A stretch of 64,000 bases of DNA. Origin: Gelatoporia subvermispora B. Its lineage: Eukaryota > Basidiomycota > Agaricomycetes > Polyporales > Gelatoporiaceae. Where the stretch lies: contig KB445812.1 in the NCBI GenBank assembly GCA_000320605.2, positions 186,001 through 250,000 on the forward strand, written 5' to 3'. Shown piece after piece: positions 12,701 to 23,751 of the stretch. Each line of letters begins with the position of its first letter. Within the stretch, counting starts at the first letter, position 1. The translations under genes were made by a program, and so were the position numbers. A model generated the notes under the pieces. That model saw only the letters and a list, made by a program, of their open reading frames with translations. It was not told where the DNA came from and did not search any database.

Positions 12701-12965
12701 CTATGTCAGATGCTGCCACTTGGGAGCAGTTTAGGTGGATTTGCCTTTGCAAACGTTCGAGATTGCCCGCACTGGAATCACAGCGATTCTCCGGTATTGC
12801 CTGGCTGATCGTGTGTAAAGTCCGTTCTGCACGGCCCAACAGGGACTTGCACTTCTCCTTCGAGTACTTGACATCCTTGTAATAATCGTAAGCATTTTGT
12901 AGGACGCCTAGAGCTGGGTGTAGGGAGGACACGGCACTTATGGCTGCCTTCACAGCGAAATCCAT
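9775..12965 (-). CDS. Protein kinase with MLKL/HeLo-like N-terminal helical domain and proline-rich tail
   Basis: Exons 12965-12552, 12505-12323, 12265-12023, 11964-11794, 11732-11664, 11607-11410, one starting at 11349, one ending at 10782, 10725-10380 and 10326-9775 give about 900 residues. The junction near 11040-11090 is uncertain. Residues 1-138 are helical and resemble the four-helix N-terminal domain of MLKL, which I recall being annotated in many fungal kinases. A charged coiled-coil-like segment follows. The kinase domain has the glycine loop GGGGFGVVVRG, the lysine in VAVK, the catalytic loop HGDIKAVNVLV, DFG in VTDFGLS, and GTLRFMAPEA, so it should be active and of the tyrosine-kinase-like group. 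After it come a unique region with WELIGPSITRTG and a Pro/Ser-rich tail. Confidence 0.82.
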
Positions 12966-13544
12966 GGCCAGAACTACTGGAGCGGAGTCAAGGTAGATAT
13001 AGCGTCGAGGTCATGAGATGCAATTTATGTGCATCAGAATGGCTGTTCTGTAAATTCGCCCGACAGCAAGCATGCTTGGGTGCTACATACGGCGACCCGT
13101 TTCTCATGAAGGCGCTTGTCTGCTGCAAGGGAATTGCAGCTCCGGTGGCTCTTATCCAGAGCTGCATGGCGAGGATAAAAAGGGGTACAGCAGAACGCAG
13201 AGGCGTTCTCAATCGAGACTTTGCATAGGAATGACTCGGGTCGTGGAACGCTTTCTACTCATTTAGTGGATATGACAGAAAGCCGCAAGAGGGAGTCCTG
13301 GCATATGCTGCGATGCTCCGATTGACGCAAATCGATTCGAGGATCTTCAAATTGCCTGAGATCATGAAGTAGTTGAATTCCAGAGTGTACAAGACCAGGA
13401 TGTTCGGCTCGATGTCGATTTAAACTTGGAGAGTTCAATGAGGCGATGAGGCACGCATTAGCGCTGGCGTGCGCAGGTCAGAGGCTCGCACGCTCAGGCT
13501 CCTCTCATCGACCACTGGACGTTGGCGGCGACGACCACGATACA
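12966..13544. other. Shared upstream region between the divergent kinase and Vps68-like genes
   Basis: The kinase is transcribed leftward and the Vps68-like gene rightward, so these 580 bases should hold both promoters. I saw no clear TATA box or repeat. Confidence 0.4.
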
Positions 13545-14212
13545 ATGTCTCTTCCTAGATCCAACTACGACCCTCGACGGGTCTGTTTAAACCCATTTCC
13601 AGCCCTCAATCTAGGAAAGCACAAGCACGCCATTGGCATTTACCTCGCCGGCGGCCTCGTACGTTGCGCAGCCTTCTTGCGCCATGCTCGAATTTTGACC
13701 GTGTTGCTCTCATTCCCAGTTTGCATTGGCGAATTGGACATTCCTTGACGCAGCCATTCTATCTGCACACGCTCACTCGCCATATGGCGAGCCTCAGATT
13801 CCGCCACCCGTTCATGTCTCCTTTGTCGACTGGGTGCCCGGCATCTGCTCGCTGCTCGGCATGATAATCATCAACCTCATCGACAAGGACAGGGTACGGG
13901 GAGAGGAGGGATTTGGAGACTCGCGCGCAGTGTGGCAGGCGCGACTGCTCCTGTTCATTGGGTTTGCTCTCATGGCGGGCGGTTTGGCGGGTAGCGTGGT
14001 GCGTCCCATTCTTCCATTCACTGTCCATCTATTCTCAAGGATTCCTGCAGACTGTGCTCGTCCTGAAGTACATCTTGGCTGGCTATACGGAACAGTTCAC
14101 GTACTACGGTTACGCAAACGTCTCTCAGAATGTTGCGTTGATGCTCTCCGCCATCGTTTTATGGATCTCGCAAAGCACCGCGAGCGAGTACGAATACCAC
14201 CTCTCTATCTGA
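13545..14212 (+). CDS. vps68: Vps68/UPF0220 (TMEM50-like) membrane protein
   Basis: Three exons, 13545-13658, 13720-13998 and 14051-14212, join in phase to 184 residues, a normal length for the UPF0220 family. Four hydrophobic segments are visible: AIGIYLAGGLFALANWTFLD, VDWVPGICSLLGMIIINL, ARLLLFIGFALMAGGLAGSV and VALMLSAIVLWISQ. The IGIYLAGGLFAL start and the WVPGICS...MIIINLIDK segment are typical of fungal Vps68. In yeast, Vps68 acts with Vps55 at late endosomes in sorting to the vacuole. The start codon at 13545 begins a short basic N-terminus (SLPRSNYDPRR). The gene looks intact. Confidence 0.87.
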
Positions 14213-14633
14213 TTGTATTCGCCGCGTGAGCGATGTGCGTACGTGTACAGCTTGTAATATACTCGGATTGCTGGATCTCGTGAATAGAATGATGATACCA
14301 TGCTCGTGGTCTGAATCCTTTAGCTCATTCACCGGCACTTTCCCAGATGTTTAACCCTTTATCACCGTCTTGCTGCTCGTTGTTGCATGCAAGAAGCTAA
14401 GTTGGAGGAGGAGATACTGTTGAGACGAATTCGAGGAGGCTAAACAGATGACGTCAGACGTTGTAGCACCAGCGGAGTGAGTGCCCCTCTTCCGCGATCC
14501 ATTCACTTTTGCATGCAATGTTGACACTTAGATGAGCCTGGCGATAGCCCTGAAGTCATTGATGGCGTAGCCAGGGCGTCACACTTATATTGACGGACGG
14601 GATGTCAGATTATAAGAACGTTTCGTCAGAACC
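14213..14633. other. Intergenic, likely promoter of the SDR gene
   Basis: About 400 bases with no open frame of note. The gene that follows has two possible starts, so its leader may extend into this stretch. Confidence 0.4.
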
Positions 14634-14756
14634 ATGCTCACTCGTCTACTGCAAGCATCAGCACGCCTGCGACCTCCGTTTCCACCCCCTTGCACTCGAG
14701 TCTCACTATTATTCTACTCCAGAAGACAGTACCTATCACGCACAGCAAAAGCGAAA

Positions 14757-15763
14757 ATGTCCTCCCACGAAGGCACCACTCTGAAGCAGAAGATCCCAGC
14801 GCAGGAGCAGGAGCTGCCCGGACTGCAGAAGAAGATGCAGCCCGAGCCATTTGACACCAGCTTGGAGACAGCGAATGGACCCGTACAGTACATTGGCATC
14901 GGGAAACTGAAGGGCAAGAAGGCCCTCATCACGGGTGGCGAGTGAGTACTGAGTGCTGAAGGTTTTGGCGACGACCGCGCTCTCGACTGACACGACTCAG
15001 TTCCGGCATTGGTCGCGCAGTCGCCATCCTCTACGCCCGCGAAGGCGCTGACGTCACCATCGTGCACCTGCCCGAGGAGCAACCTGACGCGGACGACACG
15101 ATCAAGGCGATCGAACACGAGGGACAGCAGGGCCTTTCCATCGCGTTCAACCTTGAGGACTTCAAGAACGCCAAGGTCGTCATCGACAAGCACGTGCAGA
15201 AGTACGGGAGGATCGACATCCTCGTGAACAATGCGAGCAAGCAGATCATCCAGAAGGACTTCGCGGAGACGGACCTCGACGTGACTGAGAGCACCTTCCG
15301 CAGCAATATCCTGCAGATGTTCGCGGTGACAAAGTTCGCGCTGCCGCACATGCCAAAGGGCTCGAGCATCATCAATACGACATCTGTCACGACGTTCCGT
15401 GGTTCGCCGAGCATGATCGACTACGTCGCCACCAAGGGCGCCATCGTCGGCTTCACGCGCTCGCTAGCCGCAAACCTGGAACCCAAGGGCATCGTAAGCA
15501 ACTCTCCACCCTACTGTGGAAATCCGCAGCTCTTACACGCATGAATCTCCCAGCGTGTTAACGGCGTCGCTCCCGGTCCTGTGCACACGCCTCTGCAGCC
15601 CGCTTCTCGTCCCGCGGACCAGATGGAAAGCTTTGGAGAAAAGACCAAGATCGGACGCGTCGGCCAGCCATCAGAGATTGCGCCAAGTTACGTCTTCCTC
15701 GCGAGTGCAGAGTCAGAACTGTATTACGGCCAGATCTTGCATCCATATCCGTTAGGTGATTAG
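14757..15763 (+). CDS. Short-chain dehydrogenase/reductase of the glucose/ribitol dehydrogenase-like group
   Basis: Exons 14757-14941, 15001-15493 and 15554-15763 encode 295 residues. Residues 1-45 form the charged leader seen in the YghA/general stress protein 39-like SDR group. The Rossmann fold has the cofactor motif TGGDSGIG at the first intron, NNAS in place of the usual NNAG, a catalytic serine in NTTSVTTF, and the YVATKG (YxxxK) pair, followed by RVNGVAPGPVHTPLQ. All catalytic parts are present, so an active NAD(P)-dependent oxidoreductase is likely; the substrate is unknown. The ending LYYGQILHPYPLGD fits this group. An in-frame ATG at 14634 would add MLTRLLQASARLRPP and 26 more residues, a basic leader resembling a mitochondrial targeting peptide. 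I prefer 14757 by family length. Confidence 0.88.
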
Positions 15764-17456
15764 ATTGAAGAGTGAGGCCATGATAGCAGAATACAGGACA
15801 ATTGTTATGTATCGTACGAGTCAGATAAAGTGCAATGTGATGCCCTTGCCTTTCATAGTTGCATCTGCATGTACTTCGGCATTCTGCCCTTGTTGTTTGT
15901 GCGATAGAGCGCAGGAGGGGAGTATACTCAGCGCTTCAACGTCCGCCAACGGCGCCTTCCAGAATTAGGGCGACTACAGTACCGCTGAATGCGTGGGAAA
16001 TATGTATGATCTTCCGTTGCTGGCAATAGAGACGTTCAAAGTTGCAGCTATGTTGCTCGCTTGCCTTCGCCTAGAGGCCGCGTAGGGCCGGCTACCGCGT
16101 TAGCGATAGGTAGGCGAGAGCAAGTGGTCAACTCTGAACGACTCTAATCTCTTTACTTGTTCCTGTTCTGAGGTTGTGAGGATGATATGCAATGCTAAGG
16201 ATTGTTTCATGTGTCTGCGACTGGCTGATCTCGTCTCGACTGCGATCAAGCTCGCTGTTGAAGCGTCATCATTCTGCTACAGTCGCGCTCAGGAGCAACA
16301 CCCAGACTCAGAGCATCGTCCGGTATGCTCCCGCTATGGTTGGTTAGTTCTTTCGTTGACATGGAGGCGTGTTCTAGTCCTGTGCAGTTCGAGTTCTCAC
16401 TTCTCTGCTTGTGCTTTCGCAGCGAGTCTAGCCTCCAGCGTCATGTTCGGGCCTCCGGTCCCTTAAGATTTGCCATGCGTCTGGCGCATGAACACTTCGT
16501 GGTAGCTAAGTACCATTTTGGTGAAGTTGGTGAATTCCCTGACTCGCAAGAAGGAACGTGCCAGGGCAGCTCACAACCGCAGGGATCTGCCTGGCTTCAT
16601 GGCCTCGCCTTCTCCACTGTCTTCGGGCCCGATAGGCTGTTCTCCTTTCGGACGCTCAGCATGATGTCGAGCGCTTCGCCCAATCAGCTGTTCTCCTCAG
16701 TGCAGCCGACAGGACTTGAACATTCGAATGACCTAGGGTCTATTTCTGCTTGAGAAATGTTCTACTTGTCCTCGTGATGTTCAGCTGCTCTTGGCTTGAG
16801 CCGAGATTCGGACGACGTCTTGTTGGCAGGTGCATATGTTTTGGATGTCATGACTCAAAACTCTCAAGGGTAATCTATTGAAGAAGGTTACCAAATCCAT
16901 GCTCAGACGTGGCCCTCACTCGGCGACAGGAATGGTAATTTGAATACAAGGAAGCCGGCCTGCCCGCCCATCCAGCACATCTCCAGGAAACGACGATACG
17001 GGGTAGACCATATGCCGATTTTCTCGGTATCCTAATACAACCAGCTCCTCACGCTACATGCAACACGTGGAAAGTACCGCAAGGGTGCCGTTATAGGTTG
17101 ACGCTGAGCAGAAGAAGTGGGTCCGATTGAAACGTCTTCTCCGTAAGTCGCGGTCCCGTGGGTCCCCGCCCAAACGAGTTAACGCTGAATGTATAGATAA
17201 TCCTGGCACTTCAGGCGGGGAGGATGCTGGCGTCTGCTGCGCTCGATCTCGCTGTCGGCGCAACTCGGTCAGTGCCACTTGCCGTTGTCAATTTCTGACC
17301 GCCTGCTGTCTGATATCGTTTGATGACAAACTCTCAAAATGTCTAGAGATTAGAGATCACGATCGCCGTCCATCGTGCGCTGAGTATATAGCCAAAGCTT
17401 TGTCGTTACGCCCCCCCCAACTGGGTAGACCACGGACGTACCCTTGAGTATCAGCC
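15764..17456. other. Intergenic stretch, no gene supported
   Basis: Open frames of up to about 140 codons (for example 16325-16753) lack domains and overlap other frames. A run of eight or more C lies at 17411-17418, just before the Zn2Cys6 gene. I recognise nothing else. Confidence 0.45.
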
Positions 17457-17880
17457 ATGAGCACACAGCAAGCAACACAGGTATGTCTTCTTAGTCCGTG
17501 GCTAATCTGACATACTCACTGACTTCAAATAAAATGTGTAGAGTAAAGAGAACGACTCGATCCCTGAATACACGAGAGTACCTAGGCGAACTCCTATGGC
17601 ATGCCAGTTTTGCAGAGGCAAGTATCGCTCCATTCGATGATCGACTGATCTTCGTAATATATTGAACTGGGTTGGCGGGGACTAGGTCGAAAGCTCAAGT
17701 GCGACGGTCGGCAGACCTGTGCCAACTGTGAGCGCCGTCAGATCCCTTGCGTCTATCTTCCTGTGTAAGTCGACCAGTCAATGCGTGCAACGCGTTATCT
17801 TGACAGTGCCTGAGTAGGGCAGCCCAGAATCAGCCGGGGCCCGCTTCTTAGCCTCTCAGGCTCCTTGGCTCGTCAAGTGA
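17457..17880 (+). CDS. Very small Zn2Cys6 (fungal binuclear cluster) protein
   Basis: Exons 17457-17480, 17542-17617, 17686-17764 and 17823-17880 join to 78 residues. Residues about 29-55 carry the full zinc cluster: MACQFCRGRKLKCDGRQ then TCANCERRQIPC, spacing C-x2-C-x6-C-x5-C-x2-C-x6-C, preceded by a basic RVPRRTP. The intron between exons 2 and 3 starts with GC (gcaagt) instead of GT and ends in AG; a GC-AG intron is needed to keep the cluster intact. The usual long regulatory domain is absent and the frame closes about 20 residues after the cluster. The last exon is the least certain: a different acceptor at 17820 would give another short end. Small proteins of this kind are common in Agaricomycetes. 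It lies upstream of, and on the same strand as, the GH127 gene; a regulatory link is a guess. Confidence 0.78.
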
Positions 17881-18956
17881 ATTATGCCTGGATTTGTGAC
17901 CCTGATTGTCAAACACTTTGCGGACGTATCTGAACGCTCAGGTGCACGTGTAGCGTTTTGAACTCACGCAATTCAGAACTGTATCATGTCTTCTGTAATC
18001 TCGGACCGAGCCACCCCTCAGGAACCTCCTGTAATCACCCCGCGGCTCTGCTAGCACGAGCCCAGATCTCTACAACGTCGGGATCGCCGGTATGGACATC
18101 AGCGCAAGCTGACATTTGTGTCATTAGTTCAAAGTCTGGGTCTCGTCTGGGTCTCAATTTTGAATTGCAGGACGACAGCGAAACTGCGGTTTTGAACACC
18201 TGCACGGTTTGTGCGAGGAATCTAGCAAGTACGCGCAATCGGGGCTGGTGTTTCGCTACGGCATGCCGGAATTCTTCGACGAGCATGAGAGCCGTTTCTT
18301 GAATCCACGGCTGATAATTGTTCCATGACAGTTACTATATCGACGTCCCCACCTGCACCTCAACACGGCTGCTGTAATGTTATGTCACTACACTTCACGA
18401 GAGGAATGATTTGAGGTTGGCATCGACATGATTCAGATGGCTCTGAACAAACAGCATGGGCAGTAACAAATAGTTGAGACCCTTGGTTGGTACAAGAGCC
18501 TTGCGCCTGACATACAGCAGTATCATAATATTCGCAGATAACCAACACGCGGCGTACGTGCGGGCCGCTTGCCTTGCGCCACGCCGCGCCACTCATGATC
18601 ATTCGTGGCAGTGTCAGCCGCTCCGAGCCTTGGAACACGTCAACAGGCTCAAAAACCAACAACGGTTCGTTCCTAACTCGAAGATCCTGGCTTTGAATGA
18701 CATCACAATTCGCCCAAGAGATCTCATCTGTCATGCACTGCATGCATGGTGCATCTGTCGTCAAATGAGACAACGGTGGCGGCTACAAGGAGCCTGTGAC
18801 GGTCTCATGCTTCTCTTACTGCGGTAGCTATTTGCGGACACGGTGCGAATGCTCCGGTTGGCCGCGTCAATAGACCCTGATGGCTTCTTCTTCCGCTCCG
18901 ATAAGTACCGGGGATAAGCGAATGAACACCCTGTCGTTGCATAACTCCCAGCCGTC
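17881..18956. other. Region between the Zn2Cys6 and GH127 genes
   Basis: About 1.1 kb with short, overlapping open frames only. It could contain the GH127 promoter or further exons of the Zn2Cys6 gene, but I could not join any in frame. Confidence 0.4.
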
Positions 18957-21516
18957 ATGGCGTCTGCGTCGTGTAGCATTCCGCTCTCTCGAGTCAAAAT
19001 CACCTCGGAGTTCTGGGTGGATAGGCGTCATGCAATCCGACACGGTTCTCTACCGGCCATTTATGAGCAAATGAAACTTACCGGAAGATGGGATTGTCTC
19101 AAGTTGAAGTGGAAGCCAGGCGAACCCAACCCGCCGTTAGTGATGCCCTGATGTTCCAAAGTATCGTCACCGTTGATGATAATTCAATAGACATCGATTC
19201 TGGTAAGCGCAGACTCAGGCTCGGATCCTGTGCATTCTGTATTGCTGTCAAAGAGGCGCCCATTCATGTGCCTTGAACTAACTGAAACACGTTCAGGGAC
19301 TCTGACATCGCAAAATGGCTAGAGGCTGGCTGCTACTTTCTCTCCTCTGACTGTGACCACCAGCTCGCCGACCTCGTTGAGGAAGCGGTGAGCAACATCC
19401 GCAGAGCGCAGCAAGAGGACGGATACATCAACACCTATTACACTGTACGCGATTACATTGACTGGGAGGACATGCTGATGAATCCAACATTGCACGATAG
19501 GTAGTAGAACCTAGTAAACGCTGGACGAACATCTCGTGAGCGTGGGTCGCTGAAACATAAAGCTCATGCTGACGTAAGGGCTGTCGACAAGATGGTCGCA
19601 TGAGCTATACGATGCTGGTCACTTGCTGGAAGCCGCTCTCGCCCACTACGAGTACAGTCAGTAGCATCCAGAGTCATTTGGGGATGGCATCTAACTTTAT
19701 GTAATTCAGCACACTCCATGCGTCTATTAGATCCTCTCTTGAAGTACATACGTTACATCGGATCTGTGTTCGGCCTGGCTGAGGGTCAAAAAGCTGGGTA
19801 AATTTGACAAATGTGATTTCATATTGACAGATATCTCTTGAATGATTTTCTACCTGTCAGATACCCTGGGCATCAAGAACTCGAGCTAGCATTACTGAAG
19901 ACGTATGAAGTCACCGGAGACAAAGCTCTCCTCGAGCTAGCCAATTACTTCATCGAAGAACGCGGACAACACCGCCCGGAAGGTCATTACTTCGATATCG
20001 AGGCAGAAGCTCGAGGGGAATCACCAACGCCAGGCCCAGCGCCCAGAGATGCTCCAAGGTACTCATACCATCAGGCTGATCGTCCAATACGTGAGATTCG
20101 TGAGGTAGAAGGACATTCTGTCAGAGCCATGTGAGATAGTCTATTTGACGTGTGCTCTAGCTAACGGCTGACAACGGCTCCACACGAACGCAGGTACTGG
20201 CTCACTGCGGTTGCTTCCTTGGCTCGTCTGACAAAGGACAAAAGTCTCCTGGCCGCCGCTGAGACGCTTTGGGGTTCGACAAAGAGAAAGATGTACGTCA
20301 CGGTGCGTTCTATTCCCTACTATCAAAGCTTCCCATCCAAATGCACGATCGTCAGGGAGGGCTCGGTTCTGTCCCTGCATGGGAAGGATTCGGGCCCGAT
20401 TACTATCTTCCAAACGAAACCGGTGAGTTTTTGCCAGAGTGCTTCACGCTTCTCGTTGAAGCTTCTGTCAGGCTACTTGGAGACCTGTGCTGCAATCGGT
20501 CTAGTACTGTTCGCCTACCAGATGCTACTCATTAGTCCGTACAACAACGATTATGCGGACGTGGTGGAGTTGGCCTTACACAATGCGGTCCTCGTCGGGG
20601 TCTCTTTAGATGGGAAGCGCTTCTTTTACGACAATCCCCTTGCGACGATCGGGAAGCATACAGAAAGAAGTACCTTTTTCGAGGTCTCCTGTTGTCCAGC
20701 GAATGTTCGTCTCACGCCTTGTTCATAGTGCATCGCTAACTGTCAATGGTCACAGGTTTCGAGGCTCATCGGCTCATTGGGAAAGTACATCTACACCATT
20801 GGATCTGACGGCGCTGTCCATGTCAACCTCTATATCTCCTCCACGTTCGACATCAAACAGTCAAATGGACAGCACACCAGAATGATCTTGGAGTCCAATG
20901 GACCGTGGAAAGGCGGTGCGAAAGTCACCTTGGCAGGAGAAGCAGGCAGCGAAGTCAGGGTCCGTCTTCGGCGACCGCTTGGCGCAGAGTCTTTTAGAGT
21001 ATGACGAATTGCCATTACTACTCGCTTCTCTTTTGACCCACGCTAAAATAGGTCGAGGGTGCTAGTCAGGGAGACTATGATGGGGTCGATGTCGAGATGA
21101 CCGCGAACTCCTCGCTCACGATCCATTTCGCGTACAACGCTCGCCTTATCTATCCGCATCCGCTCAATATCGATAACCGCGGATGTGTCGCAGTCGCACG
21201 AGGACCATTCATTTACTGCGCGGAGACCATCGACAATCCACACGTCGCCGACTTGCGCTCGGTGCGACTCAGCCAGCCTCTGGAGGTCACAGAGGTAATC
21301 GACGAAGACAGTTTCAGCGAATGGGGCGTCAAGCCGGTTGTCTTGATGGTGCTTGCGTCGCTCGTCCACCCAGAGACCCATCAGGTACAAGAAAAAACTC
21401 GGCTGAGGTTGATTCCGTTGTTCATGTGGGCAAACAGGGGAAGGTCAGACATGAGAGTATGGCTACCAGTGACGAATCCCGGGGAGACTACCAGGAGCGA
21501 TAGGGTAATGAAGTAA
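18957..21516 (+). CDS. GH127 beta-L-arabinofuranosidase-like glycoside hydrolase (DUF1680)
   Basis: Twelve exons (18957-19135, 19191-19202, 19297-19444, 19501-19535, 19592-19656, 19710-19797, 19861-20130, 20194-20302, 20356-20422, 20472-20704, 20756-20998, 21052-21516) keep phase throughout and give 637 residues, normal for the family. Recognisable blocks are FWDSDIAKWLEAGCYFL, HELYDAGHLLEAALAHYEY, GHQELELALLKTYEVTGD, GHSVRAMYWLTA and VPAWEGFGPDYYLPNET. Known family chemistry uses a zinc-bound cysteine nucleophile; in the bifidobacterial enzyme HypBA1 the ligands are Glu338, Cys340, Cys417 and Cys418. Here the matching residues are Glu328 and Cys330 (ETCAAIG) and Cys398-Cys399 (SCCPAN), so the active site looks complete. 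No signal peptide is seen, suggesting intracellular release of L-arabinose from imported oligosaccharides. The exon at 19191 is only 12 nt, encoding HRFW across the junctions. Confidence 0.92.
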
Positions 21517-21590
21517 CTACAGCCCAACAGTACGGGAGGGGCGTTTCCAGCGTTTGTAATACAAGTTTCCGAGCACGTCACGTTCCACGA

Positions 21591-22650
21591 TTATGCACTT
21601 TGCCCTTCCAGATCGCGGCGAATCAACGCCGCCCATGTTGTTGGCTCCCGCCCAAGGAGCCACCTGGTGATATTCGGATTACCGGGAATTCCTCTAGCGG
21701 AAAATGGTATGAGAACTGATTCACGTGTGAAGGTGACAGATCGCACCTTTTGTCGTAGTAATAGAGCATCCTGTCCAACGCTTCTGCTGCATAGTCCCCC
21801 TGTATCTTAACATGACCCAAGGACTTCTGCAAGACTTGGTCTCTGGGGACAAGTTCACAAGTGATGTTTCGTCTCGTGTATGAAGACAACTCCCGAGCAA
21901 CGTCTTCATAAGTACAGTTCTGCCCGACCAGATCGTACCTGGCACGGTTGTGCGGAGCAGGGTCTAGGATGACCAGACGCGCAATGGCGGCGAGATCCTG
22001 AAGGTCAAGATACCCTTGCAATGTGCCTGGGGTGTAAGCGCACGTGATCTTGTCCGCAGAAAGCACATTAGCCAAGGGGATATTTTGCATGAACGAGGTG
22101 GGCTGGAGATATTCTATTCAGTAAAAGGCGCCAACTGAGAATTTGATATCAAGAAACCCACTTGAAGAATAGTGTAGTTCAGACCAGATTCGATTAGATA
22201 TTCTTCGACGCTATGACACAAACATATTACATCATGATCTAACTCTCGAGTCAAAATTGGGTATAACACTCACTCGCGTTTGATCTTATGATTCAAGAGC
22301 TTAGTGAGGATCGAAAACAGCACGCTGCAGTATACGAAATGTTTGACGCCAGCCAGCTTGGCGGCGTCTATGATTGCGATACCCATAGCTGTTTCCTGTG
22401 GATGGAATGCGGGTGCGTTGTGGAACACTACGTCCACGTTCTTGAGGGCAGGAGGTAGAGTGCTGGCTTCCAGGAAGTCTCCGATCGCAAATGACGACAA
22501 AGGCAGCTGTGAAAACTTGGCTTGCAGTTTCTCCATCGCTGACTTCGAGCGCACGAGCAGACGGAGATCGGACGGCGGTACCTCACTCAACAGGGCCTCG
22601 ATAACGAAGCCAGAAGTCCTGCCGGATGCGCCCGTAACAAGGATAGTCAT
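21591..22650 (-). pseudogene. NmrA-like NAD(P)-binding protein with an apparent frameshift
   Basis: Exons 22650-22274, 22210-22162 and 22102-21591 form a NmrA-like gene of about 340 residues. The N-terminus has the extended-SDR motif TGASGRTSGFVIEALL, then DVVFHNAPAFHPQE, GVKHFVYCSV, VEEYLIESGLNYTILQPT and GYLDLQDLAAIARLV. Such proteins bind NAD(P) and often act as redox sensors or reductases. Near 21681-21686 the frame breaks. Read straight through, the end is unrelated to the family; shifted by one base it gives GNPNITRWLLGREPTTWAAL, the conserved C-terminus, with a stop at 21591-21593. One base therefore appears to be missing in the EEFPGNPN codons. Either the gene is recently inactivated at its last 35 residues or there is a sequence error. 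The rest is intact. Confidence 0.75.
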
Positions 22651-23349
22651 TCTGGTCCATCATTTGTTCAGTGAGCGTGGCGAAGATGGTAGTCAGGTAC
22701 GCACATATGTCGAATTTCTTTCAGCTGGTGCTGTCGAGAACAGATACTGCCTTGCAGTTGTGATGGTTACGACCAGATGAGAGAGGTAGGGGATAGGACG
22801 AGGGACGGCTGGTTTGTATTTGAGCCCGAGGTGCGCCACTGTGCAGTCAATCGCTACGTCATACAGATCGCAAGGTGCGGTCACGCCATGTGAAAGCCTC
22901 AGCACACTGACTATACTGGCTTCTGTCTGTGGGAGCCACAACCTCATCCACAGCTGGAACAACGTCATCTACGCGTCGAGGGAGTGCTCTAATTGAGCAT
23001 GAGACGGGCCTGGGTTGTTGACACAATCTTGGCCCGTGTACTTCGACAGCACAAGTGACATAAGTATCCATCTGGACGAGGTTCAAAGCTTCCCCACCAA
23101 ATTGATGAGAGGTCCTACTCAGTTTGCTAGCTCACCTATTCCTGACGTGTTAATGGTCCTCGAGTGTCTTTGCGACCGGATGATTTGAACCGTACGGCTA
23201 CGCTCGTAGCACGAGTACCATTGCAAATGGTATGATGAATCCAAAAACTTCAGGAGAAAGGCTTTCAGAACAAGTGGTGCGAGTAGTACGACTTGCCGCA
23301 AGCATGGAACTGAGACTGGGCTGAGGCTGGCTGAGGGAGGTTTGCCCCA
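22651..23349. other. Intergenic between the NmrA-like gene and the inverted duplication
   Basis: About 700 bases with no supported gene. It should hold the promoter of the leftward NmrA-like gene. The homology with the right side of the duplication begins near its right end. Confidence 0.4.
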
Positions 23350-23751
23350 GAAATCAAATCACGTGAGCACGACTAGATATATCCGGACAGGCGCCGTTTC
23401 CCTGTGCCGAGAACAACTTCCCCCTTTGTGAAAGTTTGAACGCCGACGGCGAATCTGACTTGTCCTTCTTCAGGCAGGACGATCACCGCCCCCTTTCTCC
23501 TCCTTTGTCTTGAGATGATACTGGTTTATTAGCCGCGGCTTACGTTCTGCTCACGATGCTGCATGGCATTGACCGGGCTTGCAAGCAGTTGCAATGAGAA
23601 TCGATGGCTGACTAACTGCCGATCGAACGCCTCATTCTGCCTTTGGAAGTACGCACGACATCGTGGGGGCATTTCATGCTAGTCGGGCCGACACGACTGA
23701 GGTTCATCTACAACGCCGTACTCCTAGTAACCAACCAGTTTCTCGAGCACC

